Shown piece after piece: positions 44,751 through 52,911 of a DNA stretch of 64,000 nucleotides (positions are counted from its first letter, which is position 1; each line of letters opens with the position of its first letter). The notes below the pieces were generated by a model, which saw nothing but the letters and a program-made list of their open reading frames with translations, did not search any database and was not told the origin of the DNA. The translations under genes and the position numbers were made by a program. This stretch comes from Flavobacterium dankookense. GTDB lineage: Bacteria; Bacteroidota; Bacteroidia; Flavobacteriales; Flavobacteriaceae. Location of the stretch: positions 248,001-312,000 of the forward strand of contig NZ_SNXR01000013.1 in NCBI RefSeq assembly GCF_004362665.1. Reading direction: 5' to 3'.

Positions 44751-46187
44751 ATGAGTACAGAACAAATTAAAACCAATTGGGCACAGTTTATACCGCTAGT
44801 AACGGTCTTTTTCTTTTGGGGATTTGTTGCCGCGAGTAACGACATTTTAATCCCAGTTTTTAAAGAAGCATTCGATTTATCACAGGTGGAAAGCCAGTTG
44901 GTTTCCCTGGCATTTTATATTGCCTATACTGTTGGTTCGCTGTTATATTTATTGATTTCTTATTTGACCAAAGGCGATTTGATTAACCGTATTGGTTATA
45001 AAAATTCCTTAGCCTTAGGTTTAGGAATTTCAGCATTAGGAACATTGTTGTTTTATCCTGCGGCAAACACAGGTTCGTTTCCTTTGATGTTGTCAGGTTT
45101 GTTTATTGTGGCACTTGGTTTTTCGTTGCAACAAACGGTAGCCAATCCGTTAGCGATTGCACTTGGACCAATCACTACAGGTTCACAACGATTGACGATG
45201 GCTGGAGGAATTAACAACTTGGGTACAACGATTGGACCACTAATTGTGAGTTTCGCTATTTTTGGTTCGGCTACTTCTGGAAATACAGAAATGAGTATTG
45301 AGAGTGTAAAAATTCCGTATTTGGTTCTTGGTGCTGCTTTCTTATTAGTAGCTATTTTATTGAAATTCTCTTCCTTGCCAGACAAACCCGCTGCGATTGT
45401 AGAATCGGAAAGCGACACCAATAGCGCCAGAAGTTCGGCGTTGAAATACCCACAATTAGTATTGGGAATGATTGCCATCTTTGTATATGTTGGTGTAGAA
45501 GTTTCTACAGCTAGTAATCTTCCTGCGTATATGGAGAAAAACTTAGGGTTTTTAACCAAAGATATTGCGCCTTATATTTCCTTATACTGGGCGAGTTTGA
45601 TGATTGGTCGTTGGACTGGAGCTGTTGAAGCGTTTACCGACAATATGAGTACACAAAAGATATTGCGTTTCATTGCGCCTTATTTAGCGTTTGGTGTGTT
45701 CTTATTAGTTAACGCTATTGCCAAACACGATTTAACGCCGTTCTATGTATATGCTTTAATCATTTTAGTATTGATTGCGGCAGATATTGCCAGCAAAGGA
45801 AACCCAGCACGAATGCTATTGATTTTCTCTGGTTTGGGCATTGCCGCTTTATTAGTTGGAATGGCAACCGATGGCATGGTGAGTGTGTATGCGTTTACTA
45901 GCGTTGGTTTATTTTGCAGTACGCTTTGGCCTTGTATCTTTACTTTAGCCGTTAGCGGATTAGGAAAACACACCAGCCAAGGCAGTAGCTTTTTGATTAT
46001 GATGATTATGGGTGGTGGTTTTGTGAGCTTACTACAAGGTTACGTGGCAGATATTGCTACTATTCAATCGAGTTATATTGTTGGCGTGTTGTGTTTTGCC
46101 TATTTGGCGTTCTACGCTTGGAAAGTAAGCGGTATTCTAAAAACGCAAGGCATTACGTTTGACAAAAAAGTAAGCGGCGGACATTGA
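44751..46187 (+). CDS. Sugar MFS transporter (FucP/GlcP type)
   Basis: A 478-aa inner-membrane proton-coupled sugar permease with twelve predicted helices. TVFFFWGFVAASNDILIPVFK and PLAIALGPITTGSQRLTMAGGINNLGTTIGP match the fucose/glucose-galactose permease group of the major facilitator superfamily, as does CTLWPCIFTLAVSGLGKHTSQGSS. Given its place after glucan-degrading enzymes, glucose is the likely cargo (inference). A terminator follows. Confidence 0.92.
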   Translation: MSTEQIKTNWAQFIPLVTVFFFWGFVAASNDILIPVFKEAFDLSQVESQLVSLAFYIAYTVGSLLYLLISYLTKGDLINRIGYKNSLALGLGISALGTLLFYPAANTGSFPLMLSGLFIVALGFSLQQTVANPLAIALGPITTGSQRLTMAGGINNLGTTIGPLIVSFAIFGSATSGNTEMSIESVKIPYLVLGAAFLLVAILLKFSSLPDKPAAIVESESDTNSARSSALKYPQLVLGMIAIFVYVGVEVSTASNLPAYMEKNLGFLTKDIAPYISLYWASLMIGRWTGAVEAFTDNMSTQKILRFIAPYLAFGVFLLVNAIAKHDLTPFYVYALIILVLIAADIASKGNPARMLLIFSGLGIAALLVGMATDGMVSVYAFTSVGLFCSTLWPCIFTLAVSGLGKHTSQGSSFLIMMIMGGGFVSLLQGYVADIATIQSSYIVGVLCFAYLAFYAWKVSGILKTQGITFDKKVSGGH

Positions 46188-46237
46188 TTTTAGACTGCTT
46201 AGAATTTTAGACTTCTTAGATTTTTAGATTAATAAAG

Positions 46238-46266
46238 AAACCCTGTTAGTGATAGCAGGGTTTTTT
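46238..46266 (+). terminator. Terminator after locus 1
   Basis: Stem AAACCCTG / CAGGGTTT with a 10-base loop and T-run, 50 bases after the MFS stop codon. The preceding bases have TTAGA heptamers like those at 1350-1440 and 51760-51795. Confidence 0.85.
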
Positions 46267-46311
46267 GGTTTTTATGGTGATGTTAAGATTGTAAAGATTA
46301 CTGAGTAAGTT

Positions 46312-46875
46312 TTACATAAAATTAATTCCATTTGCTTTTAGTTCCCTTGCTGCTTCTAATATTCCTGTACTACCAATTTTGTCAACAGCTAGTTTATTAT
46401 GAATTTGGTATTTTAACTTTCTCGAACTTTTTTCAATTTCTATCCAATCCCAATCAATAACTTTTCCATTTACATGATTTTCTGTTTCTCTTGATAATGC
46501 TCCTTTCTTACTCCAACTAGTAAAAACAGATTTGGTTAGGACATTTTTATTTATTCCGCTAAATGATAATTGAATTAAACCCCAACCGCTTGTTTCATAA
46601 CGAAATGTTTTTCCGTTACAATATTTTGGGTTTAGTTCAATTTTTCTAATATTAATTTTGCCTTTATGCCTTGGTGACCAAAGAATAAAACTAACAGAAA
46701 AACTCCCACCATCAGATAAATTGAATTTATTAATTATTTCATCTATATTTTTGTATTCCTCAATCTCCTTTTCATATTCAGAAGAAAAATCAAATACTCT
46801 AAAATCAGTTTCAGCAAAAATGAATTCAAGAATTTTTATTTTATCATTTTTATCTGCAAAAAAGTGGTAACTCAT
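46312..46875 (-). CDS. Hypothetical protein
   Basis: A 187-aa soluble protein beginning MSYHFFADKNDKIKILEFIF. It is beta-rich in the middle (GGSFSVSFILWSPRH, GWGLIQLSFSG) and ends in a helix (LEAARELKANGINFM). I recall similar hypothetical proteins in other bacteria but no function. No signal peptide. Its promoter box lies within repeat module R5, as for the island genes at 15-21 kb, so it is probably another acquired single-gene unit. Confidence 0.6.
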   Translation of the reverse strand: MSYHFFADKNDKIKILEFIFAETDFRVFDFSSEYEKEIEEYKNIDEIINKFNLSDGGSFSVSFILWSPRHKGKINIRKIELNPKYCNGKTFRYETSGWGLIQLSFSGINKNVLTKSVFTSWSKKGALSRETENHVNGKVIDWDWIEIEKSSRKLKYQIHNKLAVDKIGSTGILEAARELKANGINFM

Positions 46876-46941
46876 AATTTTTGTTCTAGACTACTATTCA
46901 ATTCTATTACTAAATCATGCTTTGTAAATTTCAAAACGTTC

Positions 46942-47001
46942 TTAACAAATATAGTAAAATAGTTTTTGTGGGCACGGATTGCAAATCCGCGCTATCGGGT
47001 T
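46942..47001 (-). repeat. Repeat module R5 (short form) with promoter box
   Basis: CAAATATAGTAAAATAGTTTTT followed by GGGCACGGATTGCAAATCC and GCGCTATCGGGTTGCC: the two ends of the R3-type module with the central hairpin deleted. On the minus strand it gives TATATTTG (46946-46953), 71 bases upstream of the gene at 46875. Confidence 0.75.
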
Positions 47002-47077
47002 GCCGAAAGTCCCATTTGCAAATACTTACAATCGATTGAAAGTATTTGTTGTTATAAATATAAAAAAATTACAGTAA

Positions 47078-47446
47078 CTACTGCGTTACTTTACTTATTG
47101 CTTTATAAACAACCAGTTGGTTTTCTAATGTTTTTATTTGTTCTTCTTTTTCTAGAAGTTGGGCTTTTAGTGCTTTTTCGGCTTTGGTTTCATAGGGAAT
47201 GTTGAGTTGTTCGCCCAGTTCCATCAAGAAATTATGCTTCACCGCAAGACTAATCCGCCACAAGATGCTAAATTGAAAAGAGGATTGTTTAAAATATTGG
47301 TTGAGCGTTGTAGGTAACACGCCTAGATAGTCAGAAACAGAGCGTTTTTTGATTTTGTTTTGCTCAATATGCCATTGGATGAAATTGCCCAAATCCTTTG
47401 GATCATCATCCCGTTTTTTGTGAAATCGCCTTTGTATGTCAATCAT
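47078..47446 (-). CDS. Small HTH DNA-binding protein
   Basis: A 122-aa cytoplasmic protein with one XRE-like helix-turn-helix: GNFIQWHIEQNKIKKRSVSD (about residues 20-39), then YLGVLPTTLNQYFKQSSFQFSILWRISLAV, and a C-terminal coiled coil (KALKAQLLEKEEQIKTLENQL) likely for dimerisation. I recognise the pattern from small Bacteroidota regulators in which an HTH is followed by a leucine-rich helix. Its promoter is preceded directly by ten 22-bp iterons, so the protein probably binds them and controls its own gene (inference). No partner gene is obvious downstream. Confidence 0.7.
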   Translation of the reverse strand: MIDIQRRFHKKRDDDPKDLGNFIQWHIEQNKIKKRSVSDYLGVLPTTLNQYFKQSSFQFSILWRISLAVKHNFLMELGEQLNIPYETKAEKALKAQLLEKEEQIKTLENQLVVYKAISKVTQ

Positions 47447-47469
47447 GATTTGCTATGAAATGGTTAGAA

Positions 47470-47477
47470 CAAATATA
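47470..47477 (-). promoter_or_regulatory. -7 promoter element of the HTH gene
   Basis: TATATTTG on the minus strand, exact TAnnTTTG, 23 bases before the ATG. The region where a -33 box is expected is occupied by a degenerate first unit of the iteron array (47493-47514). Confidence 0.65.
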
Positions 47478-47514
47478 AGAAAAAATCTATTATTTGGTTT
47501 TTGTACTTAATTAA

Positions 47515-47734
47515 ATTGGTTAAAAAACATAATTCTATTGGTTAAAAAACATAATTCTATTGGTTAAAAAGCATAATTATATTGGTTAAATCGCCTAACA
47601 TTATTGGTTAAATTACCTAAGTTTATTGGTTAAATTGCATAACTCAATTGGTTAAATTGCATAACTCAATTGGTTAAATTATATAATTCTGTTGGTTAAA
47701 TTGCCTAACTCTATTGGTTATTTTAACCAAGTAA
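47515..47734. repeat. 22-bp iteron array (10 units plus a degenerate one)
   Basis: Ten units in exact 22-bp register. Each starts ATTGGTTAAA; the other 12 bases vary around TTGCATAACTCT with CTAA or ATAA conserved. The last unit contains a perfect inverted repeat TTGGTTA / TAACCAA. A degenerate eleventh unit (47493-47514) leads up to the HTH promoter. As 22 is not a multiple of 3, coding is excluded. Beyond the array, 47735-47809 has nothing recognisable. Confidence 0.93.
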
Positions 47735-47927
47735 TTGAGTTTGATACTCTTTTCAGTTCTTTTTTTGTCTTTGTAGGTAAATAAAATTTAAGAAGTATAC
47801 ATGTTTCTAAAATCCTGTCAGGTCTAGTGCTGGTTTTATGGAATGGTTTGTTTGAGTTGTTGAACAAGTATTGGAGTCTATTGTGGCGCAAAGCCTTGAG
47901 ACTATTGATAGCTTGTCTCTATAACTA

Positions 47928-48407
47928 CTATTTTTTTAAATACTTAAGTTTTACTGATTCTCTAATTTTTTTTATGGAATCAATAAATTTAATCCCAAAT
48001 CTTTTTTCTACTTCTTTATTCATTACTTTTTCATAACAGTTTTTTTCTTCTTCATTTTCTGCGGGTATGCAACCACTTCCGAAAGCATATCTGATACTAA
48101 TTTTACTATTAGCAAATCGTTCTTTCATTTCATCTGCTTCCATTGTGGTTGTAAACATATTTGAATAAAAGAAGTATTTTAATTTTCCACGCTTGATATC
48201 AGCATAGGCTTTCTTTTCATTATCGCTACAACTAGTTTTAACAAAAACTAATCTTTTGTTTTTATTTTTTGGATCAAAAATTTTTTCATCTTCTTCATAT
48301 TCATAAACTATAATTGTGTCAAGGTTATTTTTATGCTTCTGTTGTTTTTCTTTATTGCATGACAAATAGAGCGGGAAAATTAAAAGTAGTAATATTATTT
48401 TTTTCAT
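47928..48407 (-). CDS. Small lipoprotein, duplicate copy A
   Basis: A 159-aa lipoprotein (FPLYLSCNKEK) of unknown function: acidic and lysine-rich, with a TSCSDNEKKAYADIKRGKL segment and a GSGCIPAENEEEKNCYEKVM segment, giving three cysteines in the mature part besides the lipid-attached one. By eye it differs from copy B at about ten residues. Same orientation as copy B. Preceded by 346 bp without a gene that holds only AT-rich sequence, the hairpin at 48581 and the start of copy 2. Confidence 0.7.
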   Translation of the reverse strand: MKKIILLLLIFPLYLSCNKEKQQKHKNNLDTIIVYEYEEDEKIFDPKNKNKRLVFVKTSCSDNEKKAYADIKRGKLKYFFYSNMFTTTMEADEMKERFANSKISIRYAFGSGCIPAENEEEKNCYEKVMNKEVEKRFGIKFIDSIKKIRESVKLKYLKK

Positions 48408-48580
48408 ATCGGATTGTCTTATAGGCTAACCACAGATAGTTTAAAAGTACGGAAAATCAACACTAGGGATATTAGTCTTATATTCATACTACTTTCAACT
48501 ATATTCAAAAATAACCAAATAATTATAATCTAATACACATTTTTAGGTTAACCAACGTCAAGTATTTATTAAAAACAAAG

Positions 48581-48605
48581 AAACCCTGTTACTAAAACAG
48601 GGTTT
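48581..48605 (-). terminator. Hairpin between duplicated lipoprotein genes
   Basis: Stem AAACCCTGTT / AACAGGGTTT with a 5-base loop; on the minus strand it is followed by a T-rich run, so it can end the transcript of copy B. The matching hairpin after copy 2 (49406-49430) has decayed. Confidence 0.6.
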
Positions 48606-48753
48606 TGGATTTTTGGTTAGACCTAACAAGTTTTTAAATCCTGTCAGGTCTAGTGCTGGTTTTATGGAATGGTTTGTTTGAGTTGTTGAACAAGTATTGG
48701 AGTCTATTGTGGCGCAAAGCCTTGAGACTATTGATAGCTTGTCTCTATAACTA

Positions 48754-49233
48754 CTATTTTTTTAAATACTTAAGTTTTACTGATTCTCTAATTTTTTTTA
48801 TGGAATCAATAAATTTAATCCCAAATCTTTTTTCTACTTCTTTATTCATTACTTTTTCATAACAGTTTTTTTCTTCTTCATTTTCTGCGGGTATGCAACC
48901 ACTTCCAAAAGCATATCTGATATTAATTTTACTATTAGCAAATCGTTCTTTCATTTCATCTCCTTCCATTGTGGTTGTAGACATATTCATATAAAAGAAG
49001 TATATTAATTTTCCTCGCTTGATATCAGCATAGGCTTTCTTTTCATTATCAATACAACTGGTTTTAACAAAAACTAATTTTTTGTTTTTATTTTTTGGAT
49101 CAAAAATTTTTTCATCTTCTTCATATTCATAAACTATAATTGTGTCAAGGTTGTTTTTCTGCTCGTGTTGTTTTTCTTTATTGCAAGACAAATAGAGCGG
49201 GAAAATTAAAAGTAGTAATATTATTTTTTTCAT
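48754..49233 (-). CDS. Small lipoprotein, duplicate copy B
   Basis: Paralogue of the gene at 47928, also 159 aa with the same lipobox and cysteine pattern. Replacements such as S to I, K to I, S to M and A to G lie in the middle third; by eye roughly ten codon changes alter the amino acid and about five do not. Both copies remain intact, so both are probably expressed. Function unknown. Confidence 0.7.
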   Translation of the reverse strand: MKKIILLLLIFPLYLSCNKEKQHEQKNNLDTIIVYEYEEDEKIFDPKNKNKKLVFVKTSCIDNEKKAYADIKRGKLIYFFYMNMSTTTMEGDEMKERFANSKINIRYAFGSGCIPAENEEEKNCYEKVMNKEVEKRFGIKFIDSIKKIRESVKLKYLKK

Positions 49234-49397
49234 ATCGGATTGTCTTATAGGCTAACCACAGATAGTTTAAAAGTACGGAAAATCAACACTAGGGATATTA
49301 GTCTGATATTCATACTACTTTCTACTATATTTCAAATATAACCAAATAATAATAATCTAATACACATTTTTAGGTTAACCAACGTCAAGTATTCATT

Positions 49398-49438
49398 AAA
49401 ATCCAAAACCCTGTTACTAAAACAAGATTTTGGATTTT
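49398..49438 (-). terminator. Terminator of the lipoprotein gene at 49482
   Basis: Perfect 11-bp stem AAAATCCAAAA / TTTTGGATTTT, 44 bases after the stop codon on the minus strand. Confidence 0.6.
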
Positions 49439-49481
49439 AATAGAGTAATGTCAAGTTACTTCGAGCAGGAAGTTACCATGC

Positions 49482-50030
49482 TTAGCAGCCGTCATTTTTA
49501 CTCAAATCGCGTTTGTAAACTACCTTATCATTATGCTCAATAGAGTCGGCAGACAGTATCAAATAGGGATGATTATTCGAAAGTCCTGCGTTGTGGCTTT
49601 TTATAATAATCTTGTCATTTACTTTCAAGCTTTTTAAAGGCTCAAATTCCTTCGGAGTAAATTGTATCATATAGTCTTCGCCATCAATCTTTACCACCAG
49701 CCATTTTGGTGCAGTTGTTCCAGTATTTTCACGCTGAAATGTAACCGAAGTTACCACAGCTTCCATTGGGCTAAAAGACGATAGGTTCTTCTTTATTTTA
49801 TCATAACTGGCTTGTACTTTTTTCCCTTCGGGTGAAGACTTCCAGGCATTGAACTTGATACCGTCAGGCGAAGCTTCCCATTTTTTCTTTTCGGCTTCGT
49901 TGGCTTTCTTTTCCGCAATGGTCAACGTTTTTGGTGTTGGTTTTGTTTCTTTTTTAGTTTCACAACTAACGAGTGCTAATGCAATTACGACAACCAGTGG
50001 TAAGAGCAACAAACAGTTGATTTTTTTCAT
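49482..50030 (-). CDS. Lipoprotein with OB-like C-terminal domain
   Basis: A 182-aa lipoprotein (LALVSCETKK). A lysine/glutamate-rich helix follows (AEKKANEAEKKKWEASPDG, residues 35-60) with the repeated motif ASPDGIKFNAWKSSPEGKKV. The C-terminal half is beta-rich (VVTSVTFQRENTGTTAPKWLVVKI, VNDKIIIKSHNAG) and may be an OB-like fold. Function unknown. I chose the ATG at 50030 (50039 is also possible) because the longer frame from 50060 overlaps the -7 box at 50058-50065. It is divergent from the winged-helix regulator, which may control it. Confidence 0.65.
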   Translation of the reverse strand: MKKINCLLLLPLVVVIALALVSCETKKETKPTPKTLTIAEKKANEAEKKKWEASPDGIKFNAWKSSPEGKKVQASYDKIKKNLSSFSPMEAVVTSVTFQRENTGTTAPKWLVVKIDGEDYMIQFTPKEFEPLKSLKVNDKIIIKSHNAGLSNNHPYLILSADSIEHNDKVVYKRDLSKNDGC

Positions 50031-50057
50031 ATCTTTCATTTTTTTAAATTGATAAGA

Positions 50058-50065
50058 CAAATTTA
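50058..50065 (-). promoter_or_regulatory. -7 promoter element of the lipoprotein gene
   Basis: TAAATTTG on the minus strand, exact TAnnTTTG, in the intergenic region shared with the divergent regulator gene. Confidence 0.55.
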
Positions 50066-50139
50066 CATTGCTATTTTTCGGCTAGAGTGATTGCGATTGT
50101 AAATAAAAATGTAAACTTTGTAAATATATAATTGACATC

Positions 50140-51030
50140 ATGCAACTTATTCAAAATCTATTCTTTACAAAACGAAAATACGCATTTGCATTGCTATTGC
50201 TTTCGTTTGTTGTGATTATTTGTTTCGCTTTTAGTAAAACAGATGACGGCGATTTTGATAGTGCTAGGAGAGAAGTTGTACTCCGCAGGATTGGGCATGA
50301 ATTATTATTGCAGGCTGGTGACAGCATTTCTAGAGTGCTTCCGATAAAAAAAATAGCGGAAAACGAATACCAAATCAGCTTTGAAAAAGAATTTACGTTC
50401 CAACCTGATTTTCTGGTAAAAACTACGCAGCGTTTGCTGGCCAATGAACCCTTTGCTAATGATTATGTGGTGAATGTTCTCAACTGTGGCAATGGTAGTG
50501 TTGCGTATAGTTATGCTATTTCTAAAAATAAAAAAGATGATATCGTAACCTGCATTGGTAGAAAGCAACCCAAAGCGTGTTACATCATTTCCATTCGATT
50601 TAAACCAAAGGGAATTACAGCAACAGCGACCAATTATTTATTGGGCGGTTTGTCGTTTTTAGCCTTGGTTGGTTTTCTTTTTGTAAGCAAAGTTGCTCCA
50701 CGAAACAAAGCACCAAAAGAAACTACTCACGCAATCCTAACTTTTGGTTCGGTAGTATTTGATTCGCAACAACGACAGCTTCAAATAAACAATGAAACTA
50801 TCGACTTAACGGGAACAGAAACGCGCTTGCTACTCATTTTAGCATCATCGCCTAATGCAACGATAGAACGAAGCCGACTGCAAAAAGAAATTTGGGAAGA
50901 TGAAGGTGTAATCGTTGGAAGAAGTTTGGACATGTTTATTTCTAAACTTAGAAAAAAACTTGAATTGGATCCGAAGGTTAATATTGTTGTAATACGTGGC
51001 AAAGGATATAAGCTCGAGGTTAATGAATAA
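50140..51030 (+). CDS. Membrane-bound winged-helix transcriptional regulator
   Basis: A 296-aa one-component regulator. An N-terminal membrane helix (residues 14-32) is followed by a periplasmic domain of about 140 residues with two Cys (VLNCGNG, VTCIGRK), a second helix (YLLGGLSFLALVGFLFVS), then a cytoplasmic OmpR/PhoB-type winged helix (about residues 200-296: LTFGSVVFDSQQRQLQINNE, TGTETRLLLILASSP, VGRSLDMFISKLRKKL, VIRGKGYKLEV). No receiver domain. The order sensor-membrane-DNA binding is the reverse of ToxR/CadC. The likely target is the divergent lipoprotein gene or itself. Confidence 0.85.
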   Translation: MQLIQNLFFTKRKYAFALLLLSFVVIICFAFSKTDDGDFDSARREVVLRRIGHELLLQAGDSISRVLPIKKIAENEYQISFEKEFTFQPDFLVKTTQRLLANEPFANDYVVNVLNCGNGSVAYSYAISKNKKDDIVTCIGRKQPKACYIISIRFKPKGITATATNYLLGGLSFLALVGFLFVSKVAPRNKAPKETTHAILTFGSVVFDSQQRQLQINNETIDLTGTETRLLLILASSPNATIERSRLQKEIWEDEGVIVGRSLDMFISKLRKKLELDPKVNIVVIRGKGYKLEVNE

Positions 51031-51163
51031 GTTCTGAGATGATTTTTGAATGAATCGTTTATTGTCGGGAGAGTTTAGTTCTTTCAGTCTAGTGATTCTT
51101 TTATTGAACGTTTTGTCTGCTCAAGTTATTTGGCACGAATTTAAAATCCGTTATATGAAATAA

Positions 51164-51194
51164 AAAAACCTGTCAGTGTTATTGACAGGTTTTT
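51164..51194. terminator. Bidirectional terminator between convergent genes
   Basis: Perfect 12-bp stem AAAAACCTGTCA / TGACAGGTTTTT with a 7-base loop, A- and T-rich on the two sides; serves the winged-helix gene and the gene at 51201. Confidence 0.9.
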
Positions 51195-51200
51195 GGTTTA

Positions 51201-51656
51201 TTATACCATTGCAGCATCGCGCATGGACTTTACTTTGTCGTGATCGTTTTTGAGCAAAACCGCTTGTGCTCTAATCATCGATTGTTGTTCGTGAGTTAGG
51301 TTTTCTAAATCAACTTCTAAGGCTTTGGTGTAAGTATCTTTTGCCATGTCTTCGCCAAATTCGCAAGAGCTTAAAATTGTTTTGCGGTCTTTGCCTGTTA
51401 ATGCTGCTTTTACGTCCATCCAAACGCGGAAGAATTTACCCGTGGTTAATGTTCCTTCGGCAGGCAATCCACCTAGTCTGATTACCTCGATGGTTAGTGC
51501 TGTTTTGCATTGGTGACTTGTAGCGGCAAACTGGTGGAAGAGTGTTTTTAAATCGTGTTCTTCGGTTTCTTTTCCTGCGGTTTCGTAGCCTTCAATTCGG
51601 TCGTTGTTGATAGTGATTAGCGTGTTTAACACTTCAATTGTTTTTTCGTTTTCCAT
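51201..51656 (-). CDS. PA2169 family four-helix-bundle protein (DUF2383)
   Basis: A 151-aa soluble protein predicted as a ferritin-like four-helix bundle: EKTIEVLNTLITINNDRIEGYETAGKE, then HDLKTLFHQFAATSHQCKTALTIEV, VWMDVKAALTGKDRKTILSSCEFGED and THEQQSMIRAQAVLLKNDHDKVKSMRD. This matches the DUF2383/PA2169 family, of unknown biochemical role and often found near stress-response genes. Length is typical. Monocistronic, with a TACCTTTA box about 50 bases upstream. Confidence 0.88.
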   Translation of the reverse strand: MENEKTIEVLNTLITINNDRIEGYETAGKETEEHDLKTLFHQFAATSHQCKTALTIEVIRLGGLPAEGTLTTGKFFRVWMDVKAALTGKDRKTILSSCEFGEDMAKDTYTKALEVDLENLTHEQQSMIRAQAVLLKNDHDKVKSMRDAAMV

Positions 51657-51888
51657 CTTTGTTTTTTTAGAATTAGTACTTTATTTTCATGCGAAGGCAT
51701 AATTTTAAAGGTACGCTTCAATAGTAGCTGGAATGTTATAGAATTGTTGGGAAGTGTTGTATTATTATTAGATTGTTAGAATTTTAGATTGTTGGAGTTT
51801 TGTTCTTAATTAAGAAAATCACTTGAAAGGATTAGAAAAGATTGGTTTGTCATTTGAGATTTACTTTTCACTTTCATCTTATCCCTTT

Positions 51889-52119
51889 TTACTTATCCTT
51901 TTTCACTCTTTTCTTTAAGTAATCAACATTGATTAAACTCCAAAGGAAAACTAGGATAAATATAATTAGATATTTGAATTGTGCCTTTCCGTTAAGAATA
52001 TAACTCATCGTTATCAATACTATTGGCATTAAGACAGAAACAATCAGCAGTGAAGTATAGACGTTTAGCGTTGATTTCAGTTCTTTTTCAGTTTTGTTGG
52101 TGTATAGTTTATCTAACAT
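51889..52119 (-). CDS. Small two-helix membrane protein
   Basis: A 76-aa protein. Two transmembrane helices (about residues 22-43 and 50-66) lie between a charged N-terminus (MLDKLYTNKTEKELKSTLN) and a very basic end (LKKRVKKDK). No family recognised. The 230 bp upstream hold TTAGATT-like repeats (51765-51795) and nothing else clear. Confidence 0.5.
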   Translation of the reverse strand: MLDKLYTNKTEKELKSTLNVYTSLLIVSVLMPIVLITMSYILNGKAQFKYLIIFILVFLWSLINVDYLKKRVKKDK

Positions 52120-52290
52120 AGTTTTGGTTTTCTGTATTCAAATATAAAATTTATTTACGGATAGTTACGTTTGATAAAGTGGATTAAAAACGGAATCAAT
52201 TTTGTCAAATAAAAAATCCCGCTTTGTTTTGCAACGCCGCGAGATTTCTTCATCAAAAACTAACCAACCAAAACTTAATCTAAACCTAAC

Positions 52291-52911
52291 CTATTTTTTA
52301 TCGTCATCATCAGCTATTCGAGCTTTTGTACCATCGTGTCTGTAGTAGTAATAGTTATCGTCATCATCATCATTTACTGCATAATCATTGTTATAACTAG
52401 AGTTATTGTTATACGTGTAAACAAATCCTTGGTTTCTATATCCTTTAACTGTTCCATAAGTGCTAACAATGTCGCCTCTGCGATTGTAAACAATTTTCAT
52501 TCCCCCAATTTGGGTTAAACCTATTCGGTTATAACGCATATACACAGTTCCAATTCTATTCACTCTATCGTTAGCATCATAGTTGATAAACGTGTTACCA
52601 ACGCGTCGAACTCTTCCAAAACTATCGTGTTCTATTCGAGTACCATAATTTACTGGTCTTCTTGCAACAGTAGCTACTCGTTTTCCAGCGGTTCTATAGA
52701 AATAGTCACCTTGGCTGTCTTGTGGACGTGTGTTAAAATCAAAGTCACCATTTGCAAATACAAAAAACTCAATACCGCGTTCTACAAATGAGATTGGCTC
52801 ATCGAAATTGTGTCTCATTCTATTTTCAGTTGAAGTAATGTTTACTTCGGTTGCGTTTAAAATGGTTGTTGTCATCAAAACGCTTGCTACTAAAAAGGTA
52901 ATTTTTTTCAT
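52291..52911 (-). CDS. Secreted protein with short repeats and an Asp-rich tail
   Basis: A 206-aa exported protein (signal ending LNA). Middle part YGTRIEHDSFGRVRRVGNTFINYDANDRVNRIG shows short beta-hairpin repeats reminiscent of RHS/YD-type repeats. The C-terminus is Asn/Tyr/Asp-rich with clusters of acidic residues (VNDDDDDNYYYYRHDG, ADDDDKK), which could bind divalent cations. The role is unknown. Upstream lies AAATTTTAC in place of a clear -7 box. Confidence 0.6.
   Translation of the reverse strand: MKKITFLVASVLMTTTILNATEVNITSTENRMRHNFDEPISFVERGIEFFVFANGDFDFNTRPQDSQGDYFYRTAGKRVATVARRPVNYGTRIEHDSFGRVRRVGNTFINYDANDRVNRIGTVYMRYNRIGLTQIGGMKIVYNRRGDIVSTYGTVKGYRNQGFVYTYNNNSSYNNDYAVNDDDDDNYYYYRHDGTKARIADDDDKK

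Larger units (their letters stand above)
47810..48635. repeat. 826-bp tandem duplication, copy 1
   Basis: Starts at AAATCCTGTCAGGTCTAGTG (a fragment of the R-type module) and runs through the lipoprotein gene and its promoter region to the hairpin at 48581-48605. Copy 2 follows without a gap. Non-coding parts are almost identical between copies. Confidence 0.9.
48636..49440. repeat. 826-bp tandem duplication, copy 2
   Basis: Second copy of the unit at 47810-48635. Differences are concentrated in the coding part rather than in the flanks, where the first 118 bases downstream of the gene are identical. Confidence 0.9.

Noticed and set aside
45053-45559. 168-aa minus-strand ORF inside the MFS gene
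   Set aside because: Antisense to membrane helices of a clear transporter; no independent support.
47515-47734. CRISPR array
   Set aside because: The units are 22 bp in all, with no unique spacers of 25-40 bp; the variable half is only semi-variable and two neighbouring units are identical. No cas gene is present.
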